DNA of 64,000 nt from Actinomadura_E scrupuli (GCF_050971785.1 NZ_JBPCCU010000001.1:1240001-1304000); one strand, 5' to 3'. Shown: positions 17,812 through 27,091, counted from the stretch's first letter. Notes: generated by a model from the sequence alone, not told the origin. Numbers and translations: made by a program.

Positions 17812-18990
17812 ATGTCGTCGCGCGTTCTGCCGTATCCGTTGTTCGACGCGGACAACCATCTGTACGAGACCGAGGAGGCGCTGACCAAGTACCTTCCGGA
17901 GCAATACCGGAGCGCGATCCAGTACGTGCAGGTGAACGGCCGTACGAAGATCGCGATCCGCGGTCAGATCAGCGAGTACATCCCCAACCCCACCTTCGAG
18001 GTCGTCGCCCGCCCCGGCGCGATGGAGGACTACTTCCGGGTGGGCAACCCCGAGGGCAAGAGCCGCCGCGAGATCTTCGGCGAGCCGATGCGGTCGATCC
18101 CGGCCTTCCGGGAGCCCGGGCCGCGCCTGAAGCTCATGGACGAGCTGGGCATCCAGCAGACCCTGATGTTCCCCACGCTGGCGTCCCTCATCGAGGAGCG
18201 GATGCGGGACTCACCCGAACTTATCCACGCGGTCGTGCACGGTCTCAACGAGTGGCTGCACGAGACCTGGTCGTTCAACTACCAGGACCGCATCTTCACC
18301 ACCCCGGTGATCAGCCTGCCGATCGTGGAGAAGGCGATCGCCGAGCTCGACTGGGTCGTCGAGCGCGGTGCGCGCGCGATCCTGGTGCGGCCCGCGCCCG
18401 TTCCGGGCTACGGCGGTTCGCGCTCGTTCGCGCTGCCCGAGTTCGATCCGTTCTGGCGGCGCGTGGTCGAGCACGGTGTCCTGGTCGCGATGCACTCCTC
18501 CGACAGCGGCTACGCCCGGTACACCAGCGACTGGGAGGGCGGCGGCAAGGAGATGCTGCCGTTCAAGGCGGACGCCTTCCGGGCGATCGCCGAGTGGCGG
18601 CCGATCCAGGACGCGGTGGCCTCGTGGGTCTGCCACGGCGCACTGTTCCGGGTCCCCGGGCTGAAGATCGCGGTGATCGAGAACGGTTCGTCCTGGGTGG
18701 CGCCGCTGCTGAAGACGCTGGCCGACGTCTACAAGAAGATGCCGACGGAGTTCGCCGGCGACCCGGTCGCGGCCCTCAAGCAGAGCATCCATGTCAGCCC
18801 GTTCTGGGAGGAGGACATGGCCGAGCTGGCCGACCTCATCGGCGTCGACCGGGTGCTGTTCGGCTCGGACTACCCGCATCCCGAGGGGCTGGCGGACCCG
18901 GTCTCCTACGTCGACGCCCTCGGCAAGCTGAGCGAAGAGGACCAGGCCAAGATCATGGGCGGCAACCTGGCCCGGCTCATCGCGAAATGA
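17812..18990 (+). CDS. Amidohydrolase 2 family protein
   Basis: TIM-barrel metal hydrolase of the ACMSD-like amidohydrolase_2 family, 392 residues. It opens with FDADNHLYE in place of a classic HxH and has VAMHSSDSGY and the C-terminal FGSDYPHPEG with the metal-site Asp. The family contains decarboxylases and hydrolases; actinomycete members of this subtype are commonly found in acyl-CoA catabolic clusters without known reactions. ATG at 17812 with GGGAGG in front. First gene of a six-gene operon to 24568; it ends in an ATGA overlap with the ligase. Confidence 0.88.
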   Translation: MSSRVLPYPLFDADNHLYETEEALTKYLPEQYRSAIQYVQVNGRTKIAIRGQISEYIPNPTFEVVARPGAMEDYFRVGNPEGKSRREIFGEPMRSIPAFREPGPRLKLMDELGIQQTLMFPTLASLIEERMRDSPELIHAVVHGLNEWLHETWSFNYQDRIFTTPVISLPIVEKAIAELDWVVERGARAILVRPAPVPGYGGSRSFALPEFDPFWRRVVEHGVLVAMHSSDSGYARYTSDWEGGGKEMLPFKADAFRAIAEWRPIQDAVASWVCHGALFRVPGLKIAVIENGSSWVAPLLKTLADVYKKMPTEFAGDPVAALKQSIHVSPFWEEDMAELADLIGVDRVLFGSDYPHPEGLADPVSYVDALGKLSEEDQAKIMGGNLARLIAK

Positions 18991-20459
18991 AGTGGGAGAC
19001 CATCCCCCGGATGGTGCTGAGCGCCGCCGACCGCTTCGGCGACGCCGAGGCGATCGTGGACGGGCCGGTCCGGCTCACCTTCACCGAGCTGGCCGGCCGT
19101 GTCCGCGTCGCCGCGGGCGCCTTCGCGGAGGCGGGGATCGAGAAGGGCGACCGGGCGGCGATCTGGGCGCCCAACTCCGCCGAATGGATCATCGCGGCGT
19201 TCGGCCTGCTGACCGCCGGTGGAGTGATGGTTCCGGTCAACACCAGGTTCAAGGCGGATGAGGCGGGCGACATCATCCGCCGGAGCGGGGCGAAGGCCGT
19301 ACTCGTCCAGAAGGGCTTCCTCGGCCTGGACTACGCGGGCCCCCCGGGCGTACCGGTGATCGACCTGAAGTCGGACTTCCTCTCCAGCGGCTCGCCCTTC
19401 GAACGGGGGGTGAGCGGCGAGGACGTCTGCGACATCTCGTTCACCTCCGGGACGACCGGGCGGCCCAAGGGCGTCCTGATGACCCACGCCCAGACCCTCC
19501 GGCTGTACGCGGAGTGGTGCGACCTGGCCGACCTGCGGGAAGGCGACCGGTACCTGATCGTCAACCCGTTCTTCCACATCTTCGGGTACAAGGCGGGCTG
19601 CATCGCGTCCCTGATCCGCGGCGCCACCATCATTCCGGTGCCGGTCTTCGATGTAGACCAGGTGCTCGACCTGGTGGAACGCGAGAAGGTGACGATGCTG
19701 CCGGGCCCGCCCACGCTCTACCACTCGCTGCTGTCGGCACCGGGCGAGCGCGACCTGTCGTCCCTGCGTGCGGCCGTGACCGGCGCGGCCGACATCCCGG
19801 TGGAGCTCATCCGCCGGATCAGGAGCGAGCTGCCCTTCCAGTCGATCATGACCGGATACGGGCTGACGGAGGCGGGGACGGTCACCGCGTCCAGGCCCGG
19901 CGACTCGTTCGAGGACATCGCGACGACGGTCGGCACGCCGTGCGACGGCGTCGAGGTGCGCATCGCCGGCGACGGCGAGGTGCTGGTCCGCGGGTACAGC
20001 GTCATGAAGGGATACCTCGACGACCCGACCGCGACCGCCGAGGCGATCGATCAGGACGGCTGGCTGCACACCGGAGACCTCGGGACGCTGGACGACCGGG
20101 GGCACCTGCGGATCGTCGGCCGCAAGAAGGACATGTTCATCGTGGGCGGCTTCAACGCCTACCCGGCCGAGATCGAGGGCTTCCTCCTGGAGCATCCGGC
20201 CATCGCCCAGGTCGCGGTGGCGGGAGTCCCGGACGAGCGGCTCGGTCAGGTGGGGAAGGCCTTCGTGGTCCGGCACGGCCCTGTCTCGGCGGAGGATCTG
20301 ATCGCCTGGAGCCGTGCGCGGATGGCCGGGTTCAAGGTGCCCAGGTACGTGGAGTTCCTCGACGAACTGCCGCTGAACGCGACCGGCAAGGTGATGAAGG
20401 ACCAGTTGCTTCGTGGTCACGAGGCCGGCCAGGACCGGGCCGCCCCCGCCGGGCAGTGA
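18987..20459 (+). CDS. AMP-forming fatty acyl-CoA ligase (FadD-type)
   Basis: Ligase of 490 residues. It has FTSGTTGRPKGVLMTH, TGYGLTEAG, LHTGDLGTLDDRGHLRIVGRKKDMFIVGGFNAYPAE and the C-terminal catalytic Lys in LNATGKVMK. It most resembles the actinomycete FadD3/FadD17-like group by eye, but no specific assignment is safe. The ATG overlaps the amidohydrolase stop (ATGA), and the much longer open frame upstream is only the read-through of that gene. Confidence 0.92.
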   Translation: MKWETIPRMVLSAADRFGDAEAIVDGPVRLTFTELAGRVRVAAGAFAEAGIEKGDRAAIWAPNSAEWIIAAFGLLTAGGVMVPVNTRFKADEAGDIIRRSGAKAVLVQKGFLGLDYAGPPGVPVIDLKSDFLSSGSPFERGVSGEDVCDISFTSGTTGRPKGVLMTHAQTLRLYAEWCDLADLREGDRYLIVNPFFHIFGYKAGCIASLIRGATIIPVPVFDVDQVLDLVEREKVTMLPGPPTLYHSLLSAPGERDLSSLRAAVTGAADIPVELIRRIRSELPFQSIMTGYGLTEAGTVTASRPGDSFEDIATTVGTPCDGVEVRIAGDGEVLVRGYSVMKGYLDDPTATAEAIDQDGWLHTGDLGTLDDRGHLRIVGRKKDMFIVGGFNAYPAEIEGFLLEHPAIAQVAVAGVPDERLGQVGKAFVVRHGPVSAEDLIAWSRARMAGFKVPRYVEFLDELPLNATGKVMKDQLLRGHEAGQDRAAPAGQ

Positions 20460-20501
20460 ACCGGTATCGGCATTCTCTCTTCGAAAGAAACGCATGCAGA
20501 G

Positions 20502-22079
20502 ATGAACGACTTCGCCCAGACCTCGTCCGGCATCCCCCTCCAGCCGGTCTACGGACCGGCGGACCGGCATGCCGAGCCGCCCGACCCGGGCCGCTTTCCC
20601 TTCACGCGCGGGAACTTCCCCTCCGGTTACCGGGGGCGCCTGTGGACCTTCCGGCAGTACTCCGGCTTCGGTACCGCAGAGGAGTCCAACCGCCGGTACC
20701 GCTATCTGCTGGACCAGGGCGGCACCGGGCTGTCCGTGGCGCTCGACCTGCCCACCCAGTGCGGCTACGACTCCGACGACCCCGAGGTGAGCGAGGAGGT
20801 CGGCCGGGTGGGTGTCGCGGTCGACACCCTCGCCGACGCCGAGATCCTCTTCGAGGGCATCCCGCTCGACCGGATCAGCACGAGCTTCACCATCAACGGG
20901 ACGGCCGCGATCCTGCTGGCGTTCTACGTGGCCGCCGCCGAGCGCAAGGGTGTGCCACGGGCCGCGCTCACCGGGACGATCCAGAACGACATCCTCAAGG
21001 AGTACGCCTCGCGCGGCACCTGGATCTGGCCACCCGAGCCGTCCCTGCGGCTGATCGCCGACACCATCGAGTTCTGCGCGGCCGAGGTGCCGAGGTTCAA
21101 CGCCATCTCGGTGGCCGGCGCGCACTTCCGTGACGCCGGGGCCAACGCCGTGCAGGAGATGGCCTTCACCCTCGCCGACGGGGTCACCTACTGCGACACC
21201 GTGCTGGCCCGCGGCCGTATGACGATCGAGGAGTTCGCTCCCCAGATCTCCTTCTTCTTCTACACGCACGGCGACTTCTTCGAGGAGATCGCCAAGTACC
21301 GGGCGGGACGCCGGCGCTGGGCGACGATCGTACGGGAGCGCTACGGGGCGACCTCGGACAAGGCGTCGATGTTCCGCTTCGGCTGCGTCGCGGGCGGCGC
21401 CTCCCTGTACGCCCCCCAGGCGCAGAACAACATCGTCCGGGTGGCCTACGAGGCGATGGCCTCGGTGCTGGGCGGCGTCCAGTCGATGTTCACCGCCGCC
21501 TGGGACGAGCCGTTCGCGCTGCCCAGCGAGGAGTCGGCGACGCTCGCCCTGCGCACCCAGCAGATCCTCGCCCACGAGACCGGCGTCGCACGGGTCGTGG
21601 ATCCGCTCGGCGGCTCGTACTTCGTCGAGGCGCTCACCGACGCCACGGAGGCCGGCATCGTCGAGATCATGGAAGACCTCGACCGGCACGGCGGCATGGT
21701 CCGGGCGATCGAGGACGGCTACCTGCAGGGCATGATCGCCGACGAGGCGTACCGGCTCCACCAGGAGATCGAGGCGGGCACCCGGCCGGTCGTCGGCGTC
21801 AACCGTTTCGTCTCCGCCGAGCCGGCCCCCGAGCTCGCGACCTACGAGCTGGACGCGGCGGGCCGCGAGCGGCAGCTGAAGCGGCTCGCCAGGGTGAAGG
21901 CCGAGCGCGATCCCGCGGCGGTCCGGGCCCGGCTGGACGACCTGGCGCGTGCCGCGGAGGGCACCGGTAACCTCATGGGCCCCCTGATCGACTGCGCGAA
22001 CGCGTACTGCACGGTCGGGGAGATGGTCGCCGTGCTCAAGGCGGCCTGGGGCGAGTTCCAGCAGCCGGTGGTGTTCTGA
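20502..22079 (+). CDS. B12-dependent acyl-CoA mutase, large (catalytic) subunit
   Basis: Methylmalonyl-CoA mutase-type TIM-barrel subunit without the cobalamin domain, 525 residues. By motif alignment to the Propionibacterium enzyme, Tyr53 (RQYSGF) and Arg171 match Tyr89 and Arg207, which hold the substrate carboxylate. Ala80 matches Ala116, which is Asp in 2-hydroxyisobutyryl-CoA mutase. His208 matches His244, but Ala207 replaces the active-site Tyr243. It thus looks like a methylmalonyl-type mutase with a widened pocket. The small subunit follows with a TGATG overlap; its MeaB chaperone is encoded at 37559. Confidence 0.9.
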   Translation: MNDFAQTSSGIPLQPVYGPADRHAEPPDPGRFPFTRGNFPSGYRGRLWTFRQYSGFGTAEESNRRYRYLLDQGGTGLSVALDLPTQCGYDSDDPEVSEEVGRVGVAVDTLADAEILFEGIPLDRISTSFTINGTAAILLAFYVAAAERKGVPRAALTGTIQNDILKEYASRGTWIWPPEPSLRLIADTIEFCAAEVPRFNAISVAGAHFRDAGANAVQEMAFTLADGVTYCDTVLARGRMTIEEFAPQISFFFYTHGDFFEEIAKYRAGRRRWATIVRERYGATSDKASMFRFGCVAGGASLYAPQAQNNIVRVAYEAMASVLGGVQSMFTAAWDEPFALPSEESATLALRTQQILAHETGVARVVDPLGGSYFVEALTDATEAGIVEIMEDLDRHGGMVRAIEDGYLQGMIADEAYRLHQEIEAGTRPVVGVNRFVSAEPAPELATYELDAAGRERQLKRLARVKAERDPAAVRARLDDLARAAEGTGNLMGPLIDCANAYCTVGEMVAVLKAAWGEFQQPVVF

Positions 22080-22480
22080 TGCCGGCCCGGGTCCTGATCG
22101 CCAAGCCCGGTCTGGACGGCCATGACCGCGGCGCCAAGATCGTCGCACGCGCGCTGCGCGACGCCGGCTTCGAGGTCGTCTTCACCGGCATCCGCCAGCG
22201 CATCGAGGACATCGTGGCGATCGCCCTCCAGGAGGACGTGGCCGTCGTCGGTCTGAGCATCCTGTCCGGTGCGCATCTCGCGCTGACCACCCGCACCATC
22301 GAGGCACTCCGGGCCGCCGACGCCGCCGACATCGCCGTCGTCGTCGGCGGCACGATCCCCCAGGCCGACGTCCCTGGCCTGCGGTCCGCGGGCGCCGCCG
22401 CGGTCTTCCCGACCGGTACCCCCCTCGACGTCCTCGTGACGGAGTTGCGGGCGCTGACCGGCACCCCCGCCCCACCCTGA
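22079..22480 (+). CDS. B12-binding small subunit of acyl-CoA mutase
   Basis: Cobalamin-binding domain protein of 133 residues. The DxHxxG motif appears in KPGLDGHDRGAKI, where the His ligates cobalt, followed by LSILSGAH and VVVGGTIP, both typical of the nucleotide-tail pocket. It pairs with the large subunit encoded just upstream (TGATG overlap) to make a split mutase like the 2-hydroxyisobutyryl-CoA mutase arrangement. An 82-base gap follows before the next gene. Confidence 0.94.
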   Translation: MPARVLIAKPGLDGHDRGAKIVARALRDAGFEVVFTGIRQRIEDIVAIALQEDVAVVGLSILSGAHLALTTRTIEALRAADAADIAVVVGGTIPQADVPGLRSAGAAAVFPTGTPLDVLVTELRALTGTPAPP

Positions 22481-22562
22481 ACCCTCTGCGCGGCGTGCGG
22501 AGGGCGACGGCCGGGCCGACCTGCCCGGTCCTACTGAACCGGATCTTCAACTTGGAGGCATC

Positions 22563-23519
22563 ATGCGGGTCGGAGTGATGATCGGGCCGGAGCGGGGCGA
22601 CTCGGCGCGGAAGGTCGCGCGGATGATCGAGGACGTGGAGTGGGCCGATTCCGCGGGCCTGAGCACGGCGTGGGTGCCGCAGATTCCGACGGAGCTCGAC
22701 GCGCTGGTGGCGGTGGCCCTGATGGGGGCGCGCACGGCGCGGATCGAGCTGGGGACCGCGGTGGTGCCGCTCCAGGCGCAGCATCCGATCGCGCTGGCGC
22801 GGCAGGCGCTGTCCGCGCAGGCCGCCGCGGGCGGCCGGCTGGCACTGGGCGTCGGGCCCTCGCACCACTGGATCGTGCGGGACATGCTCGGGCTCCCCTA
22901 CGAGCGGCCGGCCGGGTACACCCGCGACTACCTGGAGGTCCTGGACGTCGCGCTGCGCGGACCGGGGCCGGTCGACGTCGAGAACACGACGTTCACGGTG
23001 CACAACCCGATGGACCTCGGCCCCGTCGCCCCGCTGCCGGTGCTGGTCGCCGCGCTCGGCCCGGTCATGCTGTCGCTCGCGGGTGAGCGGGCCGACGGGA
23101 CCGTGCTGTGGATGGCCGACGAGCGGGCGGTCGCCGACCATGTCCTGCCGCGCATCACCAAGGCGGCCGACGGCGCGGGACGACCGGCTCCGCGCGTGGT
23201 CGCGGGCATCCCGGTCTGCCTGTGCCGGCCGTCGGAGGTCGAGGCGGCGCGGGAGCGCGCCAACCGGATCCTCGGCGAGGCGGAGATCTCTCCCAACTAC
23301 CAGCGGTTGCTGGAGTACGGAGACGCCCGGGACGTCGGTGACCTGTGCGCGGCGGGCGACGAGGCGGCCATCGCGGCGCGGTTCCGGCGGTTCGCCGATG
23401 CCGGGGTCACCGATCTGTCGGTGCGGTTGCTGCCGCTCGGCGACGGCCGGGACGAACTGATCGCCTCCAAACTCCGCACCCGAGAGATGATCGCCGAGCT
23501 CGCGGCGGAGCTGAGATGA
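22563..23519 (+). CDS. LLM-class (luciferase-like) F420-type oxidoreductase
   Basis: Bacterial-luciferase-fold oxidoreductase of 318 residues. It has an N-terminal MRVGVMIGP strand, ELGTAVVPLQAQHPIALARQA and GGRLALGVGPSHHWIV, typical of F420-dependent actinomycete members (FMN use is also possible). ATG at 22563 with TTGGAGG in front. The stop overlaps the CoA-transferase start (ATGA). It could oxidise a hydroxyl group or reduce a double bond in the pathway; the substrate is unknown. Confidence 0.85.
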   Translation: MRVGVMIGPERGDSARKVARMIEDVEWADSAGLSTAWVPQIPTELDALVAVALMGARTARIELGTAVVPLQAQHPIALARQALSAQAAAGGRLALGVGPSHHWIVRDMLGLPYERPAGYTRDYLEVLDVALRGPGPVDVENTTFTVHNPMDLGPVAPLPVLVAALGPVMLSLAGERADGTVLWMADERAVADHVLPRITKAADGAGRPAPRVVAGIPVCLCRPSEVEAARERANRILGEAEISPNYQRLLEYGDARDVGDLCAAGDEAAIAARFRRFADAGVTDLSVRLLPLGDGRDELIASKLRTREMIAELAAELR

Positions 23520-24568
23520 CCGGTGGGCCGCTCACGGGCATCCGCGTCCTCGAGGTCGGCCACATGCTGGCGGGCCCGTACGCGACCATGATGCTCGCCG
23601 ATCTCGGCGCCGAGGTCACCAAGATCGAGCCACCGGGCGGGGACATCTCACGGCAGGTGGGCGACTCCTACTTCGCCAGCCTGAACCGGGGCAAGCGCAG
23701 TGTCCGCCTCGACCTGACCTCCGAGGCGGGCCGGCTCCGCCTGGGCGAGCTCGCCGCCGGAGCGCACGCGCTGCTGGTCAACCTGAAACCGTCGGCGATC
23801 CACCGGCTCGGGCTCACCTACGACGCCCTGCGGCGGTGGAACGAGCGGATCGTGTGCGTGGCGCTCACCGGCTTCGGCCTGGCGGCAGGCGACGATCCGG
23901 CCTTCGACTACGTCGTCCAGGCGGCCACCGGGGTCGCCGCGCTCACCGGCGACCCCGCGGGTCCGCCGACACTGCCGGGGTACTCCTCGGCCGACAACTC
24001 CGCCGGCCTCACCGCCGCACTCGGCCTGCTCGCCCAGATCGTCTCGGGGCGCGGCGGGCAGGTGGAGGTCTCGCTGCGGGACGTGATGCTGTCCCAGCTC
24101 AACTACCGGGCATCGGCCTACCTCAACGACGGGACGGAGCCGCAGCGCCTGCCCAACGGTGCGCACTCCTACTACGTACCGGCTCAGCTCTTTCCGACGG
24201 CGAAGGGGTATCTGGCGCTGTTCGTCACGCACGACGGCTTCTGGAAGTCCTTCGCCGCCGAGGCGGGGGTCGAGGGCTTCCCGACCATGGCCGAGCGCGC
24301 GGCGCGGCGCGAGGAGGTACTGGCCGCCGTGACCAAGGCACTGGCCGCCGACACCGCCATGGCCTGGGAGTCCCGGCTGCGTCCGCTGGGCGTCCCGGCG
24401 GCGGCCGTGCGGACGCTGCCGGAGGCACTGGCGGCGACCCCGGAGATGATCGTGACCGCCGGTGGCCACCGCCTGGTCGGCAGCCCCGTCCGGGTCGCGG
24501 GACACGTCCCCGAGTACCGGCCGCCGCCCCGCCTGGGCGAGCACGACGGCCTGCCCGATCACTCGTAG
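23516..24568 (+). CDS. CaiB/BaiF-type (class III) CoA-transferase
   Basis: Family III CoA-transferase, 350 residues. It has the N-terminal IRVLEVGHMLAGPYATMMLADLGAEVTKIEPP and the FDYVVQAATGV segment, which in this family carries the catalytic Asp. It is somewhat short compared with the usual 390-410 residues, mostly in the C-terminal part. The same fold includes alpha-methylacyl-CoA racemases, so racemase activity on a branched acyl-CoA is an alternative. Last gene of the 17812 operon; its 3' end overlaps the convergent reductase gene by 10 bases. Confidence 0.88.
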   Translation: MTGGPLTGIRVLEVGHMLAGPYATMMLADLGAEVTKIEPPGGDISRQVGDSYFASLNRGKRSVRLDLTSEAGRLRLGELAAGAHALLVNLKPSAIHRLGLTYDALRRWNERIVCVALTGFGLAAGDDPAFDYVVQAATGVAALTGDPAGPPTLPGYSSADNSAGLTAALGLLAQIVSGRGGQVEVSLRDVMLSQLNYRASAYLNDGTEPQRLPNGAHSYYVPAQLFPTAKGYLALFVTHDGFWKSFAAEAGVEGFPTMAERAARREEVLAAVTKALAADTAMAWESRLRPLGVPAAAVRTLPEALAATPEMIVTAGGHRLVGSPVRVAGHVPEYRPPPRLGEHDGLPDHS

Positions 24569-25551
24569 CGGACCGTCACCGTCGGCGTCTCCGGCACGCT
24601 CTGGCAGGTCAGGACGTACCCCTCGGCGACCTCCTCCTCGGTCAGGACGTCGTTGACCCGCATCTTCACGGCGCCCTCGGTCAGCCTGGCGATGCAGGTG
24701 GCGCAGTTGCCCGCCTCGCAGGAGAACGGCGGCGCGAGGCCCGCCCGGCGGGCGCTCTCCAGAAGGGTCTCGCCGGCGTGCGGGGGCACCGACACCCGCC
24801 TGTTGCCGAGCACGATGGTGATCTCGCCCTCGAGTTCGGGGCCGGGATCGGCCACGGGCGTGGGCGTGACGCCGAACCGCTCGACGAACACCCGGCCCGG
24901 TCCGGGCAGCGCGGCCTCCACGATGTCCATGAAGGGCTCCGGCCCGCACACGTAGCAGTCCGCGTCGCCGTCCGGCCCGACGAACTCCCGGACGGCCGCC
25001 GGGCCGACCAGGCCCTGTTCCACGTCGAGATGGCGGAGCACCGAGAGCCGGCCGGGATACCGCCGGGCCAGCTCGCCGAGGGCCGAGTCGAAGAGCATGG
25101 ATTCCCGGTCCCGGTCCGCGCACAGCAACCGCACCGCGCGCCCGGTGGTCGCCAGCGCGCTCTTGGCCAGCGAGAGCAGCGGGGTGATCCCGCTGCCGCC
25201 ACAGAACCCCAGCAACGGCACCCGGGTCTCGCGCAGGCAGAAGACCCCCGCGGGCCGGGTCAGCTCGACCTCGTCGCCCTCCGCGACGTGCTCGTGCAGC
25301 CAGTTCGAGACCCGGCCGCCCGGCACCCGCTTCACCGTCGTCATCAGCTCCGCATCGGTCTCCGGGGCGCTCGACATCGAGTAGGAGCGCAGCAGTTCCA
25401 TGCCGTCCACGCGGACGCGGAACGTGCAGAACTGCCCGGCCCGGTAACTGAACGGCCCCTCATGCGGAGCGAGCACGAAGGTCCGTGCGTCGGCGTTCTC
25501 CCGCACGATCCGCGTGACGGTCGCGCGCTGGAACAGAGGGGGTCTCGGCAT
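24559..25551 (-). CDS. KshB-like ferredoxin reductase (FAD, NAD, 2Fe-2S)
   Basis: Three-domain oxygenase reductase of 330 residues: FAD domain (LRSYSMSSAP), NAD domain (LGFCGGSGITPLLSLAKSAL; YVCGPEPFMD) and a C-terminal plant-type 2Fe-2S domain (CEAGNCATC with a later Cys in LTCQSVP). This is the architecture of KshB and phenylacetyl-CoA oxygenase reductases. It probably feeds electrons to a Rieske oxygenase; the only one in the window is at 46345-47610, under the same operator type. Divergent from the ligase operon across the 25588 operator. Confidence 0.93.
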   Translation of the reverse strand: MPRPPLFQRATVTRIVRENADARTFVLAPHEGPFSYRAGQFCTFRVRVDGMELLRSYSMSSAPETDAELMTTVKRVPGGRVSNWLHEHVAEGDEVELTRPAGVFCLRETRVPLLGFCGGSGITPLLSLAKSALATTGRAVRLLCADRDRESMLFDSALGELARRYPGRLSVLRHLDVEQGLVGPAAVREFVGPDGDADCYVCGPEPFMDIVEAALPGPGRVFVERFGVTPTPVADPGPELEGEITIVLGNRRVSVPPHAGETLLESARRAGLAPPFSCEAGNCATCIARLTEGAVKMRVNDVLTEEEVAEGYVLTCQSVPETPTVTVRYE

Positions 25552-25587
25552 GGACGGCTCCTTCTGATATTAAGATTCTGATAGCAT

Positions 25588-25602
25588 GAGAATACTATTC
25601 TC
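25588..25602. promoter_or_regulatory. Regulon operator in a divergent promoter
   Basis: GAGAATACTATTCTC, exact; the symmetry extends to a 19-bp perfect palindrome ATGAGAAT...ATTCTCAT (25586-25604). A weaker second copy, GATATTAAGATTCTG, lies at 25566-25580. The pair sits between the minus-strand reductase and the plus-strand ligase operon and could control both. Confidence 0.9.
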
Positions 25603-25625
25603 ATTCACGAGGTGGGAGCCTCTCA

Positions 25626-25691
25626 ATGTCGTGCAGCACGCATCGGACGGGCCCCGGGTCCTCCCCGAGGACCGCGGGGGACAGGGCATGA
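25626..25691 (+). CDS. Possible 21-residue leader ORF
   Basis: Short ORF beginning MSCSTHRT, with GGGAG seven bases before its ATG. Its TGA overlaps the ATG at 25688 of the ligase (ATGA). It sits just behind the operator. No similarity can be stated; it may only couple translation to the ligase. Confidence 0.35.
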   Translation: MSCSTHRTGPGSSPRTAGDRA

Positions 25692-27091
25692 GCGAGCGCG
25701 CCGCGCTCGTCTTCGAGGAGCGGGAATACAGCCTGGCGGAGCTGGAGGCGCTGGCCGACGGGCTGGCCGGGACGCTGGCGCGACGAGGGGTGCGGGCGGG
25801 TGAGCGCGTCGCGCTCATGGCGTCCAACCGCCCGGAGTTCGTGGTCGCGGTGCGGGCGATCTGGCGGCTGGGCGCGGCGGTCGTGCTGTTCAGCCCGGCC
25901 TGGAAGCGGGGCGAGGCCGAGTACGCCCTGGCGATCACGGAGCCGGCGCACGCCGTGGGCGACCATCCGGTGCTGGCCGAGCTGATGCCGATGCTGCACC
26001 TGGACGAGCCGGTCACGCCCGGGGGCGGCCCGTTTCCCGACCCCGATCCGGGTGCGGACGCCGTGCTGGTGTTCAGCTCGGGCACGACGGGGTTGCCGAA
26101 GGCCGTCCGGCACACGCACGCGTCGTTCGGCGCCGCCGTACGGCACTGGCGGGACGCGCTGGAGCTGACGGCCCGGGACCGGATTCAGATCGCGACGCCG
26201 CCCTCGCACATCCTCGGCCTGCTCAACATCGTCACGGCGCTGGAGACGGGGGCCTGGTCGCGGCTGCACCGCCGGTTCGACCTCGACCGGCTGCTCCACC
26301 ACATCGAGACCGACCGGATCACGGTGGAGATGGCCGTCGCGCCGATCGCGCTGGCACTGGCGTCCCACCCGAAGCTCGAATCGTACGATCTCTCGTCGCT
26401 GCGCTTCATCATGTGGGGCGCGACGCCGGTGACGCGGAGCGTCGCCGAGACCGTCACCCGGCGGACCGGGGTCGGCTGGGTGCCCGCCTACGGGGCCAGC
26501 GAACTGCCCGTCATCGCCTGCAACCCGCTCGACCGGGCACGGCTCGACAGCGCCGGACGCCCGGTGCCTGGCGTGCGCCTGCGGGTGGTGTCGCTGGAGA
26601 CCGGGGAGCCGGTCGGGCCGGGTGAGACCGGGGAGATCCAGGCGCGGTCGGAGTCGCTGATGGCCGGCTACCTGCCGGCCGAGGCGACGGCGGAGGCCTT
26701 CTGCGACGGCTGGTACCGGACCGGCGACGTCGGCGACCTCGACGCGCACGGGTGGCTGCGGCTCACCGACCGGTCCAAGGAAATGATCAAAGTGCGGGCG
26801 TTCCAGGTGGCGCCCGCCGAGGTCGAGGCAGTCCTGCACGGTCACCCGGCCGTCGCCGACTGCGCGGTCTTCGGAATCCCCGACGACGAGGACGGGGAGG
26901 CGGTCGTCGCGGCCGTGGCGACGTCCGGCCCGGTCGAGCCCGCGGAGCTCATCGCGCTGGTCGGAGAACGGCTGGCCTCCTACAAGCGGCCGAGCCGGGT
27001 GGTCCTCGTGCCCGAGATCCCTCGCCTGCCCTCCGGCAAGGTGCTGCGCCGAGTCCTGAAGGAGCGCCATGGACGCACGTCTGACACGTGA
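25688..27091 (+). CDS. AMP-forming acyl-CoA ligase
   Basis: Acid:CoA ligase of about 467 residues. It has VFSSGTTGLPKAVRHTH, PAYGASELPVIA, YRTGDVGDLDAHGWLRLTDRSKEMIKVRAFQVAPAE and the C-terminal Lys in LPSGKVLRR. By motif order it resembles 4-coumarate-CoA-ligase-like enzymes. The start is uncertain: ATG 25688 is coupled to a leader ORF, while in-frame GTG 25631 would add 19 residues. The 3' end overlaps the next dehydrogenase gene by 23 bases. Confidence 0.9.
   Translation: MSERAALVFEEREYSLAELEALADGLAGTLARRGVRAGERVALMASNRPEFVVAVRAIWRLGAAVVLFSPAWKRGEAEYALAITEPAHAVGDHPVLAELMPMLHLDEPVTPGGGPFPDPDPGADAVLVFSSGTTGLPKAVRHTHASFGAAVRHWRDALELTARDRIQIATPPSHILGLLNIVTALETGAWSRLHRRFDLDRLLHHIETDRITVEMAVAPIALALASHPKLESYDLSSLRFIMWGATPVTRSVAETVTRRTGVGWVPAYGASELPVIACNPLDRARLDSAGRPVPGVRLRVVSLETGEPVGPGETGEIQARSESLMAGYLPAEATAEAFCDGWYRTGDVGDLDAHGWLRLTDRSKEMIKVRAFQVAPAEVEAVLHGHPAVADCAVFGIPDDEDGEAVVAAVATSGPVEPAELIALVGERLASYKRPSRVVLVPEIPRLPSGKVLRRVLKERHGRTSDT

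Noticed and set aside
20463..20477. Possible operator before the mutase gene (ATTCTC at 20472)
   Set aside because: Only the right half matches; the left half has two of six bases, and the mutase already lies in the 17775-operator operon.
18906..22148. Minus-strand open frame of 1080 codons
   Set aside because: Antisense shadow of the ligase and mutase genes, which have clear motifs and coupled starts; no domain in the antisense product.
20502..22480. Assignment as 2-hydroxyisobutyryl-CoA or isobutyryl-CoA mutase
   Set aside because: The diagnostic residues (Ile and Asp in the former; Phe and Gln in the latter) are absent; Tyr, Ala and Arg of the methylmalonyl type are present.
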